This document shows positions 8,685 to 17,628 of a stretch of 64,000 nucleotides of DNA, in pieces; the stretch's first letter is position 1; each line of letters starts with the position of its first letter. This DNA is from Thioclava sediminum (lineage in GTDB: Bacteria > Pseudomonadota > Alphaproteobacteria > Rhodobacterales > Rhodobacteraceae). Location: the NCBI RefSeq assembly GCF_002020355.1, contig NZ_MPZV01000002.1, forward strand, positions 868,001-932,000, given 5' to 3'. The translations under genes and the position numbers were made by a program. The notes beneath the pieces were generated by a model. It saw only the letters and a program-made list of their open reading frames with translations, did no database searches and was not told where the DNA came from.

Positions 8685-9683
8685 ATGGCTCGTACAATTC
8701 TGGTCACCGGCATCACCGGTTTCATCGCCAAACGCATCGCCTATGACCTGCTCGCGCAGGGCGAAAAGGTGCGCGGCACGTTGCGCAAAGCGAGCCGGGG
8801 CGAAGAGGTAAAGGCCGCCTTGAGCGACCTCGGCCCCGAAGCGCTGGAACGGCTGAGCTTCGTCGAGGCCGATCTGATGGCGGATAAGGGCTGGAACGCG
8901 GCAATGGCGGGGGTCGACGCCGTGATCCACACCGCCTCCCCCTTCCCGCTCAGCAAGCCAAAGAACGAGGCAGAGGTGATCCAGCCTGCGGTCGAGGGCA
9001 CCAAGCGGGTGCTGGCTGCGGCGCAGGCCGCCGGAGTGACGCGCGTGATCCAGACCTCCTCGATGGAAGCGGTGATGCATGGCGTGACCTCCGACCCAAT
9101 GACCGAGCGCGACTGGTCGAACCCGCGCGCGCCGACCTGTAGCCCCTATACGCGCTCGAAGATTTTCGCCGAGGAAGCGGCGTGGGAATTCATCGAAGAT
9201 CATCACGAGATGCGGCTGACCGTGATCAATCCCGGCCTCGTCTGCGGCACGCCGATGGATCGTCATACCGGCTCGTCCGTCGCGGTGATCGAGCGGCTGA
9301 TGGCGGGCAAGGACCCGATGGCGCCGGAATTCGATATTCCGATCGTCGATGTCGCCGATGTGTCCGCCTGTCATGTCGCGGCGCTCGACCGAACCGAGAG
9401 CATCGGTCGCCGCTATGTCTGCGCGGAAAGCTTCATGTCCTTCCTCGAGATGGCGAAGGTGCTGAAGGCCGAGTTCCCCGACCGCAAGATCCCGACGCGG
9501 AAGGCACCGAACTGGATCGTCTCCATCCTCGCGCTGTTCGACGAACAAATCGCGCTGATCAAGCCGATGCTCGGGATGAAGATGCGCCTGAGCCACGAGG
9601 CCGCGACCCGCGATCTTGGGGTCGAGTTCGTACCCGCCGCCGAGGCCATCCGCCGCACCGGACATTTCATTGCGCAGAAATAG
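8685..9683 (+). CDS. NAD(P)-dependent epimerase/dehydratase, dihydroflavonol-reductase-like SDR
   Basis: 332 aa extended short-chain dehydrogenase. The Rossmann motif is TGITGFIA (the third glycine of TGxxGxxG is Ala, as often in this subgroup). Other marks are ADL near residue 68, HTASPFP, and the catalytic YTRSK at about 154, with SS in QTSSMEA supplying the active-site serine. The layout matches the dihydroflavonol-4-reductase/cinnamoyl-CoA-reductase-like branch that reduces aldehydes or ketones in bacteria. The substrate is unknown. The start is ATG 8685, preceded by GGGAGG; the frame runs open further upstream into the terminator hairpin. Confidence 0.88.
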   Translation: MARTILVTGITGFIAKRIAYDLLAQGEKVRGTLRKASRGEEVKAALSDLGPEALERLSFVEADLMADKGWNAAMAGVDAVIHTASPFPLSKPKNEAEVIQPAVEGTKRVLAAAQAAGVTRVIQTSSMEAVMHGVTSDPMTERDWSNPRAPTCSPYTRSKIFAEEAAWEFIEDHHEMRLTVINPGLVCGTPMDRHTGSSVAVIERLMAGKDPMAPEFDIPIVDVADVSACHVAALDRTESIGRRYVCAESFMSFLEMAKVLKAEFPDRKIPTRKAPNWIVSILALFDEQIALIKPMLGMKMRLSHEAATRDLGVEFVPAAEAIRRTGHFIAQK

Positions 9684-9740
9684 CGTTGCGCTCGTCCGGT
9701 TTCGCGGCCAAATCTGGCGCGACGAACTGGAGGGGCGCAG

Positions 9741-10244
9741 ATGATCCGCGACGCAAGACCGCAAGACGCAGAGGCGATCACCGAGATTTACAATGACGCG
9801 GTGCGCAACACGACCGCGATCTGGAACGAGATCGAGGTCGGCCCCGAGAACCGCCGCGCCTATATCGCGGATCGGCAGGCGGCGGGCTATCCGGTGCTGG
9901 TCTGGGAGGAAGACGGGCGCGCCGTGGGCTATGCGAGCTTCGGCCCGTTCCGCCCCCATGACGGCTATCACCTGAGCGTCGAGCATTCCGTCTATGTCCA
10001 CCGCGACCACCGCGCGGGCGGCAAGGGCGCGAAGCTGATGGAAGCGCTGATCGCGCGTGCCAAAGAGGGCGGATTTCACGTCATGGTCGGCGCGATCGAC
10101 GCTGCGAATGAGGGCTCGATCCGGCTGCATGAGCGGCTGGGCTTCACGCAGGTGGGCTTGATGCCGCAGGTGGGCAAGAAGTTCGGGCGCTGGCTGGATC
10201 TGGCGCTGCTGACGCTGTTGCTGGACGATCGCGAGCGGCCTTGA
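9741..10244 (+). CDS. GNAT N-acetyltransferase, phosphinothricin/methionine-sulfoximine acetyltransferase type
   Basis: 167 aa. The N-terminus IRDARPQDAEAITEIYNDAV, the segment SVEHSVYVHRDHRAGGKGAKLMEALI and the end MVGAIDAANEGSIRLHERLGF, followed by VGLMPQVGKKFGRWLDLALL, match the Pat/MddA/YncA family, which N-acetylates methionine sulfoximine, methionine sulfone or phosphinothricin. The physiological role is probably detoxification of toxic Met or Glu analogues. GGAGGGG lies 6 nt upstream of ATG 9741. No partner gene is evident. Confidence 0.88.
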   Translation: MIRDARPQDAEAITEIYNDAVRNTTAIWNEIEVGPENRRAYIADRQAAGYPVLVWEEDGRAVGYASFGPFRPHDGYHLSVEHSVYVHRDHRAGGKGAKLMEALIARAKEGGFHVMVGAIDAANEGSIRLHERLGFTQVGLMPQVGKKFGRWLDLALLTLLLDDRERP

Positions 10245-10272
10245 GCACCACGGCGGGTTTCCAACTATAGCA

Positions 10273-10318
10273 CGGGGCGACTAGCCCCGGGCCGCGCCCG
10301 ACCCTCCCCCCGGGAGGG
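10273..10318. repeat. Two intergenic hairpins after the GNAT gene
   Basis: CGGGGC/GCCCCG (10273-10289, 5-nt loop) is followed by CCCTCCC/GGGAGGG (10302-10318, 3-nt loop). Neither has a T-run. They lie 29 nt after the acetyltransferase stop and may act as terminators for the convergent recO and acetyltransferase transcripts. Confidence 0.45.
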
Positions 10319-10368
10319 CGCATTGGCGAAGACAGTAAAGGCACGACCGACCTACGGGCTTGCGAGAT

Positions 10369-10418
10369 AAAGCGCCCAGCCACGAGCCGAACAAAGCGCC
10401 CACCCGAGGCTCGGGCGC
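10369..10418. repeat. AAAGCGCCC-type dispersed repeat, tandem pair
   Basis: AAAGCGCCC occurs at 10369 and again at 10393, the second within AAAGCGCCCACCCGAGG followed by GGGCGC, giving a hairpin (10396-10401 with 10413-10418). The same 17-mer with one change recurs at 13283, and its first 14 bases recur at 63330. It looks like a small palindromic intergenic element. Confidence 0.5.
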
Positions 10419-10427
10419 GTCCCTCCG

Positions 10428-11153
10428 TCAGCGCGCACTTCGCCCCAGCAAATCCACGAAACGCTGCCGCGCCTCGGGCAAGGGGCGATCCCCCAGATCG
10501 GGCGCCATCCGTTCGCCAAGGAAAAACCCGGTCAGCCGCAGCCCCTGCACGATCTCGCCAAGGCTCGCGGGCCCCTGCCCCAACAGGCACAGCGGCAGCG
10601 GCAACAGTCTCGGCGCCCATTCCCCGGCCCCTTGCCGGCTGACGGCACGGCCCGAGCGCGGGCTGACATAGGCCAGATCGTCGCGCGATCCGGTCACCGC
10701 GCAGCGCGACAGGTCGAGCCCGTAGCCCATCTCTTCCAGCAGCCCCAACTCCCAGCGCAGATAGGTCGGCACCCAGTCGCCGCCCTCGGCCATCGCGTCG
10801 AACAGCGCCTCGGAGGCCATGAACAACGCGTCATGCGACTCACGTTCGGGTAGCGTGAACCGCAGAAGCGCCGTCACCGCATTCAGCCCGGCCAGCGCCT
10901 GCCGGTCCGACAGGATCACCGCGCGGCTCTGCAAAGGCTCGATCGTGTAGCTGCCGAGGTGATCTTCCAGCCGGGCGCGCCACGTCGCCGTGACCCGGTT
11001 TCCCGGCTGCAAGATCCCCGTCATCTTGCGCGACGCTCCACCGCGCACGACGCCCGCATGTCGCCCATGCGCCGAGGTGAACAGCTCGACGATCATCGAG
11101 CTTTCGCCATGCGGTCGTGCCGAGAGGATCGTGCCGAGGTCTTGCCAGTCCAT
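10428..11153 (-). CDS. recO: DNA repair protein RecO
   Basis: 241 aa recombination mediator that loads RecA on gapped single-stranded DNA with RecF/RecR. The N-terminal OB fold starts [27 protein letters not shown], then [23 protein letters not shown], typical of alphaproteobacterial RecO. The C-terminal helical part contains [22 protein letters not shown]. The start at 11153 fits the family start; the frame is open for 12 more codons. recO normally follows era and DUF1491 in this order, but here a rightward membrane-protein gene lies between, so recO must have its own promoter or depend on readthrough. Confidence 0.92.
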   Translation of the reverse strand: MDWQDLGTILSARPHGESSMIVELFTSAHGRHAGVVRGGASRKMTGILQPGNRVTATWRARLEDHLGSYTIEPLQSRAVILSDRQALAGLNAVTALLRFTLPERESHDALFMASEALFDAMAEGGDWVPTYLRWELGLLEEMGYGLDLSRCAVTGSRDDLAYVSPRSGRAVSRQGAGEWAPRLLPLPLCLLGQGPASLGEIVQGLRLTGFFLGERMAPDLGDRPLPEARQRFVDLLGRSAR

Positions 11154-11239
11154 GCGAGGGACTATCCTTTCCGTGACGTTGCGGCGCAAGCGGCTTCGTG
11201 AATTGCGCAGACGTCGCGCGCCGCACTAGCTTCACACCC

Positions 11240-11863
11240 ATGAAACGCGCCTCGATCCTTTTCGCCGCCCTGATCGCCCTCGTCGAGTTGGCGGCGTTCG
11301 GCGCGAGCTTCGTCAACAACATGGCCGAGCATCCCCACGCCGCCGTGCCGCTGGGTATCCTGTGGCTGATGTTTCGCTATTTCACGATCTGGACGAATAC
11401 GCTGGTGGGGCTCGCCTTCGGCTGGATGGCATGGCGCAAACGGGCACTGGCGAAGCCGTTCCTCGCGGCGCTGGTGCTGTGGATTCTGATCGTCGGCGTG
11501 GTCTACCACCTGCTGCTGGCCGGCGACGCGCCGCTGCACGGGCTCGATTACGTCTCGAACCTGCTCTACCACACCGCAGCCCCGATCCTCGTGCCGGTCT
11601 GGTGGCTGGCCTTCGCGCCGAAAGGCGGGCTGACGAGCCATCACGCCGCGATCTGGCTATCCTGGCCGCTGGTCTATCTGGTCTATGCGGTGATCCGGGG
11701 GCTGGAGACCGGGTTCTATCCGTATTTCTTCCTCAACCTCGACAAGCTCGGCTGGGGCGGGCTGGGCCTGTGGTGCGTGAAATTCCTCGTGGCCTTCTGG
11801 ATCGGCGGGCTGGTGATCGTGACCTTGGGCCGCGGGCTCAACCGGCTCGGGATCAGCCGCTGA
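11240..11863 (+). CDS. Pr6Pr family six-helix membrane protein
   Basis: 207 aa with about six transmembrane helices (near residues 5-25, 40-60, 70-95, 105-125, 140-160 and 178-200). It contains the FAR-17a/AIG1-like pattern: FRYFTIWTNTLVGL, LLYHTAAPILVPVWWLAF and WLSWPLVYLVYAVIRG. Bacterial members are called Pr6Pr and have no proven function; eukaryotic relatives are fatty-acid-ester hydrolases. I used the ATG at 11240. It runs against the flow of the surrounding block, and its 3' end overlaps the convergent DUF1491 stop by 11 nt. Confidence 0.78.
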   Translation: MKRASILFAALIALVELAAFGASFVNNMAEHPHAAVPLGILWLMFRYFTIWTNTLVGLAFGWMAWRKRALAKPFLAALVLWILIVGVVYHLLLAGDAPLHGLDYVSNLLYHTAAPILVPVWWLAFAPKGGLTSHHAAIWLSWPLVYLVYAVIRGLETGFYPYFFLNLDKLGWGGLGLWCVKFLVAFWIGGLVIVTLGRGLNRLGISR

Positions 11864-12194
11864 GGCCGTCCTCGTCCAGCATCGTGCGCCCCTCGCGACT
11901 TTCGATTTCGATCACCCAAAGGTCCGGGTCGAAGCCGCGTTGCTTGCGGATGCTGGCATCGACCTCGGCCTCGGGCCCGTCATGCAACAGCATCCACGCG
12001 CTTTTGCCGGTCATCAGATCGGCACGCCGCTCGTAGCTTTGCGCGGTCCCGTCGAGCCGCGCGCATTTCACCAGCACGGCCCCCGAGGACGCCTGCCCAT
12101 GCGCGGTGACATAGGCCGGGATATTCGCCAGCTCCAGCCGCTTGAGATAGGCGCGGACCCAGAAATCCGTGGTCAGACGCCCCTCGCTCATCAC
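11853..12194 (-). CDS. DUF1491 family protein
   Basis: 113 aa cytoplasmic protein of unknown function that is conserved in alphaproteobacteria just after era. Visible family features are WVRAYLKRLELANIPAYV at the N-terminus, GTAQSYERR in the middle and GFDPDLWVIEIESREGR near the end. The ATG overlaps the era stop (ATGA), and a second in-frame ATG follows at once, so the exact start is uncertain by one codon. The constant linkage to era suggests a ribosome- or RNA-related role, but that is inference. Confidence 0.85.
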   Translation of the reverse strand: MMSEGRLTTDFWVRAYLKRLELANIPAYVTAHGQASSGAVLVKCARLDGTAQSYERRADLMTGKSAWMLLHDGPEAEVDASIRKQRGFDPDLWVIEIESREGRTMLDEDGLSG

Positions 12195-13096
12195 TTCGAG
12201 TCCTTGAAGTCGAGACCCATCTCGGAATAGCGCTCGGCCTCTTCGAGCCAGTTCGGGCGCACCTTCACCTGCAGGAACAGATGCACGGGTCGGTCGAGAA
12301 ACTCGATCAGCTCCTCGCGGGCGGCCTTGGAGATCGCCTTTATCGTCTCGCCGCCCTTGCCGAGGATGATCCCCTTGTGACCGTCACGCGCGACATAGAT
12401 CACCTGATCGATCCGCGCGGAGCCGTCCTTGCGCTCTTCCCAGCTCTCGGTCTCGACGGTCAGCTGGTAGGGCAGTTCTTCGTGCAGACGCAGGGTCAGC
12501 TTCTCGCGGGTGATCTCGGCGGCGATCATGCGCATCGGCAGATCGGCGATCTGGTCTTCGGGATAAAGCCACGGCCCCTCGGGCATCTCACCCGCAAGCC
12601 ATTCCTTGAGATCCTGCACACCGTAGCCACGCTCGGCGGAGATCATGAAGGTCTTGGTGAACTGGTACGCCTCGTTGAGCTTCGCGGTCAGGCCCAGAAG
12701 CTCCTCGGATTTCACCTTGTCGATCTTGTTGATCGCAAGCGCCACCGGCTGCGTGCCTTCGCGACCGCGCAGGGCTTCGAGGATGCTTTCGACGCCGGGC
12801 GTGAGGCCGCGATGGGCTTCGACCAGCAGAACGATCATGTCGGCATCGGCCGCCCCGCCCCAAGCCGCGTTGACCATCGCGCGGTCCAGACGACGCCGCG
12901 GGCGGAAGATGCCGGGCGTATCGACGAAGACGATCTGGCTCTGGCCTTCCATCGCGACGCCACGGATGCGGGCACGGGTGGTCTGCACCTTATGGGTGAC
13001 GATCGAGACCTTCGCGCCCACCATCGCGTTGAGCAGCGTGGATTTGCCCGCGTTGGGCTCTCCGATCAGAGCGACGAAACCGGCGCGTGTGGTCAT
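12191..13096 (-). CDS. era: GTPase Era
   Basis: 301 aa GTP-binding protein required for 16S rRNA processing and 30S assembly. G1 is GEPNAGKST (residues 12-20), G3 DTPGIF, G4 NKIDK, and the C-terminal KH domain carries GKGGETIKAISKAARE. Length is normal. It belongs to the leftward pdxJ-acpS-lepB-rnc-era block and overlaps the DUF1491 start by 4 nt. The 250-bp gap to rnc is longer than usual and holds a palindromic repeat at 13283. Confidence 0.97.
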   Translation of the reverse strand: MTTRAGFVALIGEPNAGKSTLLNAMVGAKVSIVTHKVQTTRARIRGVAMEGQSQIVFVDTPGIFRPRRRLDRAMVNAAWGGAADADMIVLLVEAHRGLTPGVESILEALRGREGTQPVALAINKIDKVKSEELLGLTAKLNEAYQFTKTFMISAERGYGVQDLKEWLAGEMPEGPWLYPEDQIADLPMRMIAAEITREKLTLRLHEELPYQLTVETESWEERKDGSARIDQVIYVARDGHKGIILGKGGETIKAISKAAREELIEFLDRPVHLFLQVKVRPNWLEEAERYSEMGLDFKDSK

Positions 13097-13282
13097 GGGT
13101 GTTCCTTTTTGGCGATACGCGAAAGCGATACGGGGCGCGGGGTAGCTTATAACGGCGCGCGTTGCCAGTCATCTTGTCATGTGGCGGAGGGAAGCGGTTG
13201 ACCGCCGGGTGGGCGGAATACCTTTGTGGTCTGCGCTTAACCGGGCAAAATCCGCAAGAGCTGTCCGCGCGCGATGGTGTCG

Positions 13283-13313
13283 AAAGCGCCCGCCCGAGGG
13301 GGCGGTCGGGCGC
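13283..13313. repeat. AAAGCGCCC-type dispersed repeat between rnc and era
   Basis: AAAGCGCCCGCCCGAGG starts at 13283; GCGCCC (13286-13291) pairs with GGGCGC (13308-13313). It matches the copy at 10393 in 16 of 17 bases. It sits in the 253-bp non-coding gap between the rnc stop (13350) and the era start (13096), where I see no convincing gene. Confidence 0.5.
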
Positions 13314-13349
13314 TGCCCGGGCCGCTTCGCGGCTGATCCGGGCCTTGGC

Positions 13350-14042
13350 TCAGCCCTCGGCGCCGTCTTCCAAGCGCTTCAGCAGCGACTTCGCCGCCGT
13401 CATCTCGCCTTGACGCTTCGATCCGGCCTTCGCCGTTTCGCGCGCGCCGTTTTCCAGACGTACCTCGATGGTGAAATTGGGGGCGTGATCGGGACCGTCG
13501 CGATGGATGATCTCGTAGCGCGGTGGCGGCAGGCCGCGTGCCTGCGCCCATTCCTGCAGCGCGGTTTTCGGGTCGCGGGCGTCTTCCTCGACACTGTCGA
13601 GCCGATCTTCCCAAAGCCGCAGGATCAGTACCTTCGCCGCGTCGAACCCGCCATCGAGATAGACCGCGGCGATCACCGCCTCCATCGCGTCGCCCAGCAA
13701 CGCCAGCTTGCGCCGCCCGCCGGTCATCATCTCGGACCGGCCGAGCTTGAGCACCGCACCGAGGTCGATCTTGCGGGCGATATCGGCGCAGGCTTCCTTG
13801 CGCACGAGCGCGTTGAAGCGCGGCGCCATCTGCCCCTCGGAAGCGGCACGATCGCCCAGGAACAGCGCCTCGGCCATCACGAGGCCCAAAACGCGGTCGC
13901 CCAGAAATTCCAGCCGCTGGTTGTCGGGCCGGGTCGGCGTGGAGATCGAGCTATGCGTCAGCGCGCGCGCGAGCAGCTCGGGCCGTTTGAACTTGTGCCC
14001 GAGGCGCTGCTCGAATGCCTTGATCTCCGCGCTTAGCTTCAA
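13350..14042 (-). CDS. rnc: Ribonuclease III
   Basis: 230 aa double-stranded-RNA endonuclease that processes rRNA precursors and some mRNAs. The signature is [17 protein letters not shown] near residue 44, with a second acidic site ([17 protein letters not shown]) and a C-terminal dsRNA-binding domain ([18 protein letters not shown] onward). It overlaps lepB by 4 nt, so the two are co-translated, and it precedes era as in most alphaproteobacteria. Confidence 0.96.
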   Translation of the reverse strand: MKLSAEIKAFEQRLGHKFKRPELLARALTHSSISTPTRPDNQRLEFLGDRVLGLVMAEALFLGDRAASEGQMAPRFNALVRKEACADIARKIDLGAVLKLGRSEMMTGGRRKLALLGDAMEAVIAAVYLDGGFDAAKVLILRLWEDRLDSVEEDARDPKTALQEWAQARGLPPPRYEIIHRDGPDHAPNFTIEVRLENGARETAKAGSKRQGEMTAAKSLLKRLEDGAEG

Positions 14043-14824
14043 TTGATCGCCTTGAAGAACCGATCCGGACGCCAGGTCCAGAAGTAGAACAGCGAGCGAC
14101 CCGCCGAGGAGAACATCACCCGGTCGGCCCGGCCGATCAGGTTCTCTTTCGGAACGAAGCCGAGACCGCCCACCGATTGCGGGAAGCGGCTGTCCTCGGA
14201 GTTGTCGCGGTTGTCGCCCATGAAGAAATACATGCCCTCGGGCACGGTGTAGACGGGCGTGTTGTCCACGGGGCCGTCATTGTTGATCTGCAGAATGTCA
14301 TGCGTGACGCCATTGGGCAGCGTCTCGGCATAGCGCTTCTTGATGCAGGTATCGCCCATGCCGACCGGCGAGTTCGAGCAGCGCGGCAACAGCCCCTGCG
14401 GGCCCTGCGGCTGCATGACTTCCTCGAAATCGGGCTCGGGCTTCATCTCGACGGCCTTGCCGTTGATCTGCAACACGCCGTTGATCATCTGGATCTTGTC
14501 GCCCGGCAGGCCGATCAGACGCTTGATGAAATCGACGTTCTTGGTCGGGTGACGGAACACCACCACATCGCCGCGCTCGGGGTCGCTGGCCAGCAGGCGC
14601 CCGTCGAAGGGGCAGGCCGAGAACGGGCAGGAGTAACGCGAATAGCCATAGGCCATCTTGTTCACGAAGAGGAAGTCGCCGATCAGCAGCGTGTCCTTCA
14701 TCGAGCCGGAGGGAATCCAGAAGGGCTGGAAGAACAGCGTGCGGAACACCCCCGCGATCACCAGTGCCCAGACAATCGTCTTGATCGTGTCGAGGATACC
14801 GCCCTCGGCCTTGTTCTTCGCCAT
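14039..14824 (-). CDS. lepB: Signal peptidase I
   Basis: 261 aa inner-membrane serine protease that removes signal peptides of secreted proteins. One N-terminal transmembrane helix (about 13-33) is followed by box [15 protein letters not shown], with nucleophile Ser41, then box D with the general-base lysine in [11 protein letters not shown], and box [12 protein letters not shown]. It lies between acpS and rnc on the same strand and shares 4 nt with rnc. Confidence 0.96.
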   Translation of the reverse strand: MAKNKAEGGILDTIKTIVWALVIAGVFRTLFFQPFWIPSGSMKDTLLIGDFLFVNKMAYGYSRYSCPFSACPFDGRLLASDPERGDVVVFRHPTKNVDFIKRLIGLPGDKIQMINGVLQINGKAVEMKPEPDFEEVMQPQGPQGLLPRCSNSPVGMGDTCIKKRYAETLPNGVTHDILQINNDGPVDNTPVYTVPEGMYFFMGDNRDNSEDSRFPQSVGGLGFVPKENLIGRADRVMFSSAGRSLFYFWTWRPDRFFKAIN

Positions 14825-14880
14825 TATCTCTTACCCTGCCTCAAAATTCCTTGGCCTCAATACGCGGCCTCGCGCCCGAG

Positions 14881-15282
14881 TCAAGAAAGCTTGCGGGCCT
14901 CGATCACGACGAAGGCCTGCGCCCAGGGGTGGTCATCGGTCAGCGTCACATGGATGACGGCCTCGTAACCCTCTGGTGTCATTTCCTTAAGCCGGTCCGC
15001 CGCCCAGCCCGTGACCTGCATCACCGGCTGTCCCGTTGGCAGATTCGTGACCGCCATATCCTTCCATGCGATGCCCATGCGCAACCCGGTCCCAAGCGCT
15101 TTGGAACAGGCCTCTTTCGCCGCCCAGCGCTTGGCATAGGTGCCCGCCACATCCTTCCGACGCTCGGCCTTGCGCTGCTCGGTCTCGGTGAAGACCCGAT
15201 TGCGGAAGCGGTCGCCAAAGCGTTCGAGCGTGCGCTCGATCCGCTCGATATTCGCGAGATCGGTGCCGATGCCGAGGATCAT
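14881..15282 (-). CDS. acpS: Holo-[acyl-carrier-protein] synthase
   Basis: 133 aa phosphopantetheinyl transferase that moves 4'-phosphopantetheine from CoA to apo-ACP for fatty-acid synthesis. The two family motifs are present: [20 protein letters not shown] near the N-terminus and [17 protein letters not shown] near residue 60, supplying the Mg-binding Asp and Glu. It overlaps the upstream secreted-protein gene by 4 nt and lies 56 bp before lepB. Confidence 0.95.
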   Translation of the reverse strand: MILGIGTDLANIERIERTLERFGDRFRNRVFTETEQRKAERRKDVAGTYAKRWAAKEACSKALGTGLRMGIAWKDMAVTNLPTGQPVMQVTGWAADRLKEMTPEGYEAVIHVTLTDDHPWAQAFVVIEARKLS

Positions 15283-15737
15283 GGGGCGACCTCGGTGGCG
15301 ATTACGCCGGTCGCCTGATTGAGCGTCATGTGCAACTGATGCGACATTGGGTCACCCGTGCCGTCATAGGTGGAAACCGGCAGCATGAGGCTCAACCCGG
15401 TCGCGGGATCGTAGCTGGCCGAGAGCGCCGCGAAATCGACCCCGCCGAAGCCGGTGTCCTTTGCAGCCGAGATGACCCGGCATTGCCGCCCGCCGACCTC
15501 GTCAAAGGGGGGCGACAGGACGAGAATATGGAACGCCGCCGCAGCCGGCTCGATCGTGTCCATCAGCGCCAGCCGCACCGCGCCATTGGCGAAAGTCGCG
15601 GTATTTTCCGACCAAGGCTCGACGATATTGTCGGCGCGCGCAGCGAAATCGCAGGACCCGACATAGGCCGGACCTGCCTGCGCCGCGCAAGCCGCGCCCA
15701 GCAACGCGCCGGTCAGCATGACGCCGCGCAGCTTCAT
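15279..15737 (-). CDS. Secreted protein of unknown function between pdxJ and acpS
   Basis: 152 aa with a clear Sec signal peptide ([21 protein letters not shown]), so probably periplasmic. The mature part has two cysteines (VGSCDFA and GRQCRV) that could form one disulfide and is otherwise a beta-rich, Asp/Thr-containing domain. I do not recognise a family. It overlaps both neighbours by 4 nt (pdxJ upstream, acpS downstream) and so is co-translated with cytoplasmic enzymes; its role is not apparent. Confidence 0.85.
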   Translation of the reverse strand: MKLRGVMLTGALLGAACAAQAGPAYVGSCDFAARADNIVEPWSENTATFANGAVRLALMDTIEPAAAAFHILVLSPPFDEVGGRQCRVISAAKDTGFGGVDFAALSASYDPATGLSLMLPVSTYDGTGDPMSHQLHMTLNQATGVIATEVAP

Positions 15738-16477
15738 CCGCGCGCCGCATCCATCAGCTTGCGCATATGCACGATCGCGGGACCGAGCCCCACGAAGATC
15801 GCCTCTGAGATCAGGAAATGGCCGATGTTCAACTCACGGATCTGCTTCATCTCGGCGATCGGCTCGACCGTCTCATAGGTCAGACCGTGGCCCGCGTGCA
15901 CCTCCAGACCGAGGCTGTCGGCATAGGCGGCCCCTGCTTTCAGCGCCTCCAGCTCGGCGTCGCGCGCGGCGAAATCGCCCGCGTAATGCATGTCGCAGAA
16001 ATGGCCCGTATGCAGCTCGATCACCTGCGCGCCGATCTTGGCAGACGCCTCGATCTGTGCCGGATCATGGCCGATGAACATCGACACGCGGATGCCCGCC
16101 TCGACGAGCGGCCCCACGTAATCGGTCAGCCGCGACAGATCGCCCGCGACGTCGAGGCCGCCTTCGGTCGTCACCTCTTCGCGCTTTTCCGGCACGATGC
16201 AGCAGGCATGGGGCAGATGGCGCAGCGCGATCTCCTGCATCTCGGGCGTCGCGGCCATCTCGAAATTCAGCGGGATGTCGAGCCCGCCACGCAGCGCGTC
16301 GATATCGGCGTCGCGGATATGGCGGCGGTCTTCGCGCAGATGCGCGGTGATCCCGTCGGCGCCCGCCTGCTCGGCCAGACGCGCGGCGCGCAGCGGGTCA
16401 GGATAGGCCGCGCCGCGGGCATTCCGCACGGTGGCCACGTGATCGATATTCACACCAAGGCGCAAAGGTTTGGGCAT
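15734..16477 (-). CDS. pdxJ: Pyridoxine 5'-phosphate synthase
   Basis: 247 aa TIM-barrel enzyme condensing 1-deoxy-xylulose 5-phosphate with 3-amino-2-oxopropyl phosphate in DXP-dependent vitamin B6 synthesis. Family segments: [41 protein letters not shown], and the C-terminal [11 protein letters not shown] and [21 protein letters not shown] lies 5 nt before the ATG. This is the first gene of the leftward pdxJ-acpS-lepB-rnc-era block. Confidence 0.97.
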   Translation of the reverse strand: MPKPLRLGVNIDHVATVRNARGAAYPDPLRAARLAEQAGADGITAHLREDRRHIRDADIDALRGGLDIPLNFEMAATPEMQEIALRHLPHACCIVPEKREEVTTEGGLDVAGDLSRLTDYVGPLVEAGIRVSMFIGHDPAQIEASAKIGAQVIELHTGHFCDMHYAGDFAARDAELEALKAGAAYADSLGLEVHAGHGLTYETVEPIAEMKQIRELNIGHFLISEAIFVGLGPAIVHMRKLMDAARG

Positions 16478-16509
16478 CGGGCTCTCCGCAATAAGTCTCG
16501 CAGGAGTAT

Positions 16510-16525
16510 GCCTGCGCGCGCAGGC
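16510..16525. repeat. Perfect 16-bp palindrome upstream of pdxJ
   Basis: GCCTGCGCGCGCAGGC lies midway in the 76-bp gap between the pdxJ start (16477) and the RluA stop (16554). It has no T-tail, so it is a weak terminator candidate for rluA and equally a possible operator for the pdxJ promoter. Confidence 0.35.
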
Positions 16526-16553
16526 GGGGAAAAGACCTGCGATTGTATCGGTT

Positions 16554-17201
16554 TCAGAACGGGACCGGCGCGGTGAAGGTCATATGCATGCCGCCATCTG
16601 GATGGCGAAAGCGCAGGGTTTCGGCATGGAGCATCAGGCGCTCGAACGCCTGCGCCGGGCCTTCGGCATACAGCGGATCGCCGAGGATCGGATGGCCAAG
16701 CTCCGCCATATGCACCCGCAGCTGGTGGCTACGCCCAGTGATCGGCATCAGCCGCACCCGCGTCGTGCCGTCCTCATGGCGCATCACCCGCCAATCGGTC
16801 TGAGCGGGGCGGCCGTTCTCGTGATCGACATGCTGGCGCGGACGGTTCGGCCAGTCGACACACAGCGGCAGATCGACCCGGCCTTCCTTCTCGGCCAGTT
16901 CCCCCCAGAGCCGCGCCTGATAGGCTTTCTTCGTCTGGCGTTTCTCGAATTGCAGGCCAAGATGGCGCTGCGCATGGGGCGTCAGCGCGAAGACCATCAC
17001 GCCAGACGTATCGGTATCGAGCCGGTGGACCAGCAGCACCTCGGGGTAAATCCCCCGCAGCCGCGCAATCAGGCAATCCGCCTTGTCCGGCCCTTTGCCC
17101 GGCACGGACAGCAACCCCGCCTGTTTGTCGACCACGAGGATTTCGTGATCGGCATGAAGGATGCGCGGGGCCTCCTGTGGCGGGTCATAGACGTAACTCA
17201 T
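16554..17201 (-). CDS. RluA family pseudouridine synthase
   Basis: 215 aa. The catalytic aspartate lies in [14 protein letters not shown], and the C-terminal segment [24 protein letters not shown] is diagnostic for the RluA/RluC/RluD family. There is no S4 domain, and the short single-domain form matches RluA, which modifies 23S rRNA U746 and tRNA U32 in E. coli. I used the start at 17201 (MSYVYDPPQ); the frame is open for 12 more codons. It is last in a leftward run with GFA, GAF and thiolase genes. Confidence 0.9.
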   Translation of the reverse strand: MSYVYDPPQEAPRILHADHEILVVDKQAGLLSVPGKGPDKADCLIARLRGIYPEVLLVHRLDTDTSGVMVFALTPHAQRHLGLQFEKRQTKKAYQARLWGELAEKEGRVDLPLCVDWPNRPRQHVDHENGRPAQTDWRVMRHEDGTTRVRLMPITGRSHQLRVHMAELGHPILGDPLYAEGPAQAFERLMLHAETLRFRHPDGGMHMTFTAPVPF

Positions 17202-17240
17202 GGGCTGCGAGATGCACTGCGCCGCCTGTCGGGTCAAGCC

Positions 17241-17621
17241 TCAGGGCGATTGCGGCGGCCCCGGCTCGATCTCGTAGTAATCGCCCTTATAGGCCACGAA
17301 GATGTGCTCCGCCATCGAAAGCCCCGTCGGCAGGTCGAGCGTGCCCGCCGCGATCGAGATGCGCCCCTCCCCGTCCAGCCGCCAGAACAGGGAGCTGCCG
17401 CAGAATTGGCAAAAGCCCCGCTCCGCCGTTTCCGAGGAACGATACCAGCGCAGACCGTCGCGGTTGATCAGCACAAGCTGATGGTCATCGATCTGCGACG
17501 AGGCCCAGATATGGCCGGAGGTTTTGCGGCATTGGCTGCAATGGCAGGCCAGCACGGGCCGCATCTCGCCCTCGACCTCGTAGCTGACCGCCCCGCAGAG
17601 GCACCCGCCGGTATGTTTCAT
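17241..17621 (-). CDS. GFA/CENP-V family zinc protein
   Basis: 126 aa. The Mss4-like zinc fold is marked by GGCLCGAVSYEV, CHCSQCRK and FCQFCGSSLFW, which give the full set of family cysteines. The family is named after a glutathione-dependent formaldehyde-activating enzyme, but most members have no proven reaction, so a thiol or C1 role is only a possibility. It ends 39 nt before the RluA start and begins 7 nt after the GAF gene stop on the same strand. Confidence 0.88.
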   Translation of the reverse strand: MKHTGGCLCGAVSYEVEGEMRPVLACHCSQCRKTSGHIWASSQIDDHQLVLINRDGLRWYRSSETAERGFCQFCGSSLFWRLDGEGRISIAAGTLDLPTGLSMAEHIFVAYKGDYYEIEPGPPQSP

Positions 17622-17628
17622 GGCTTCC

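Noticed and set aside
13097-13349. Possible gene between rnc and era
   Set aside because: Frames there lack ribosome sites and resemble translated palindromic repeat DNA.
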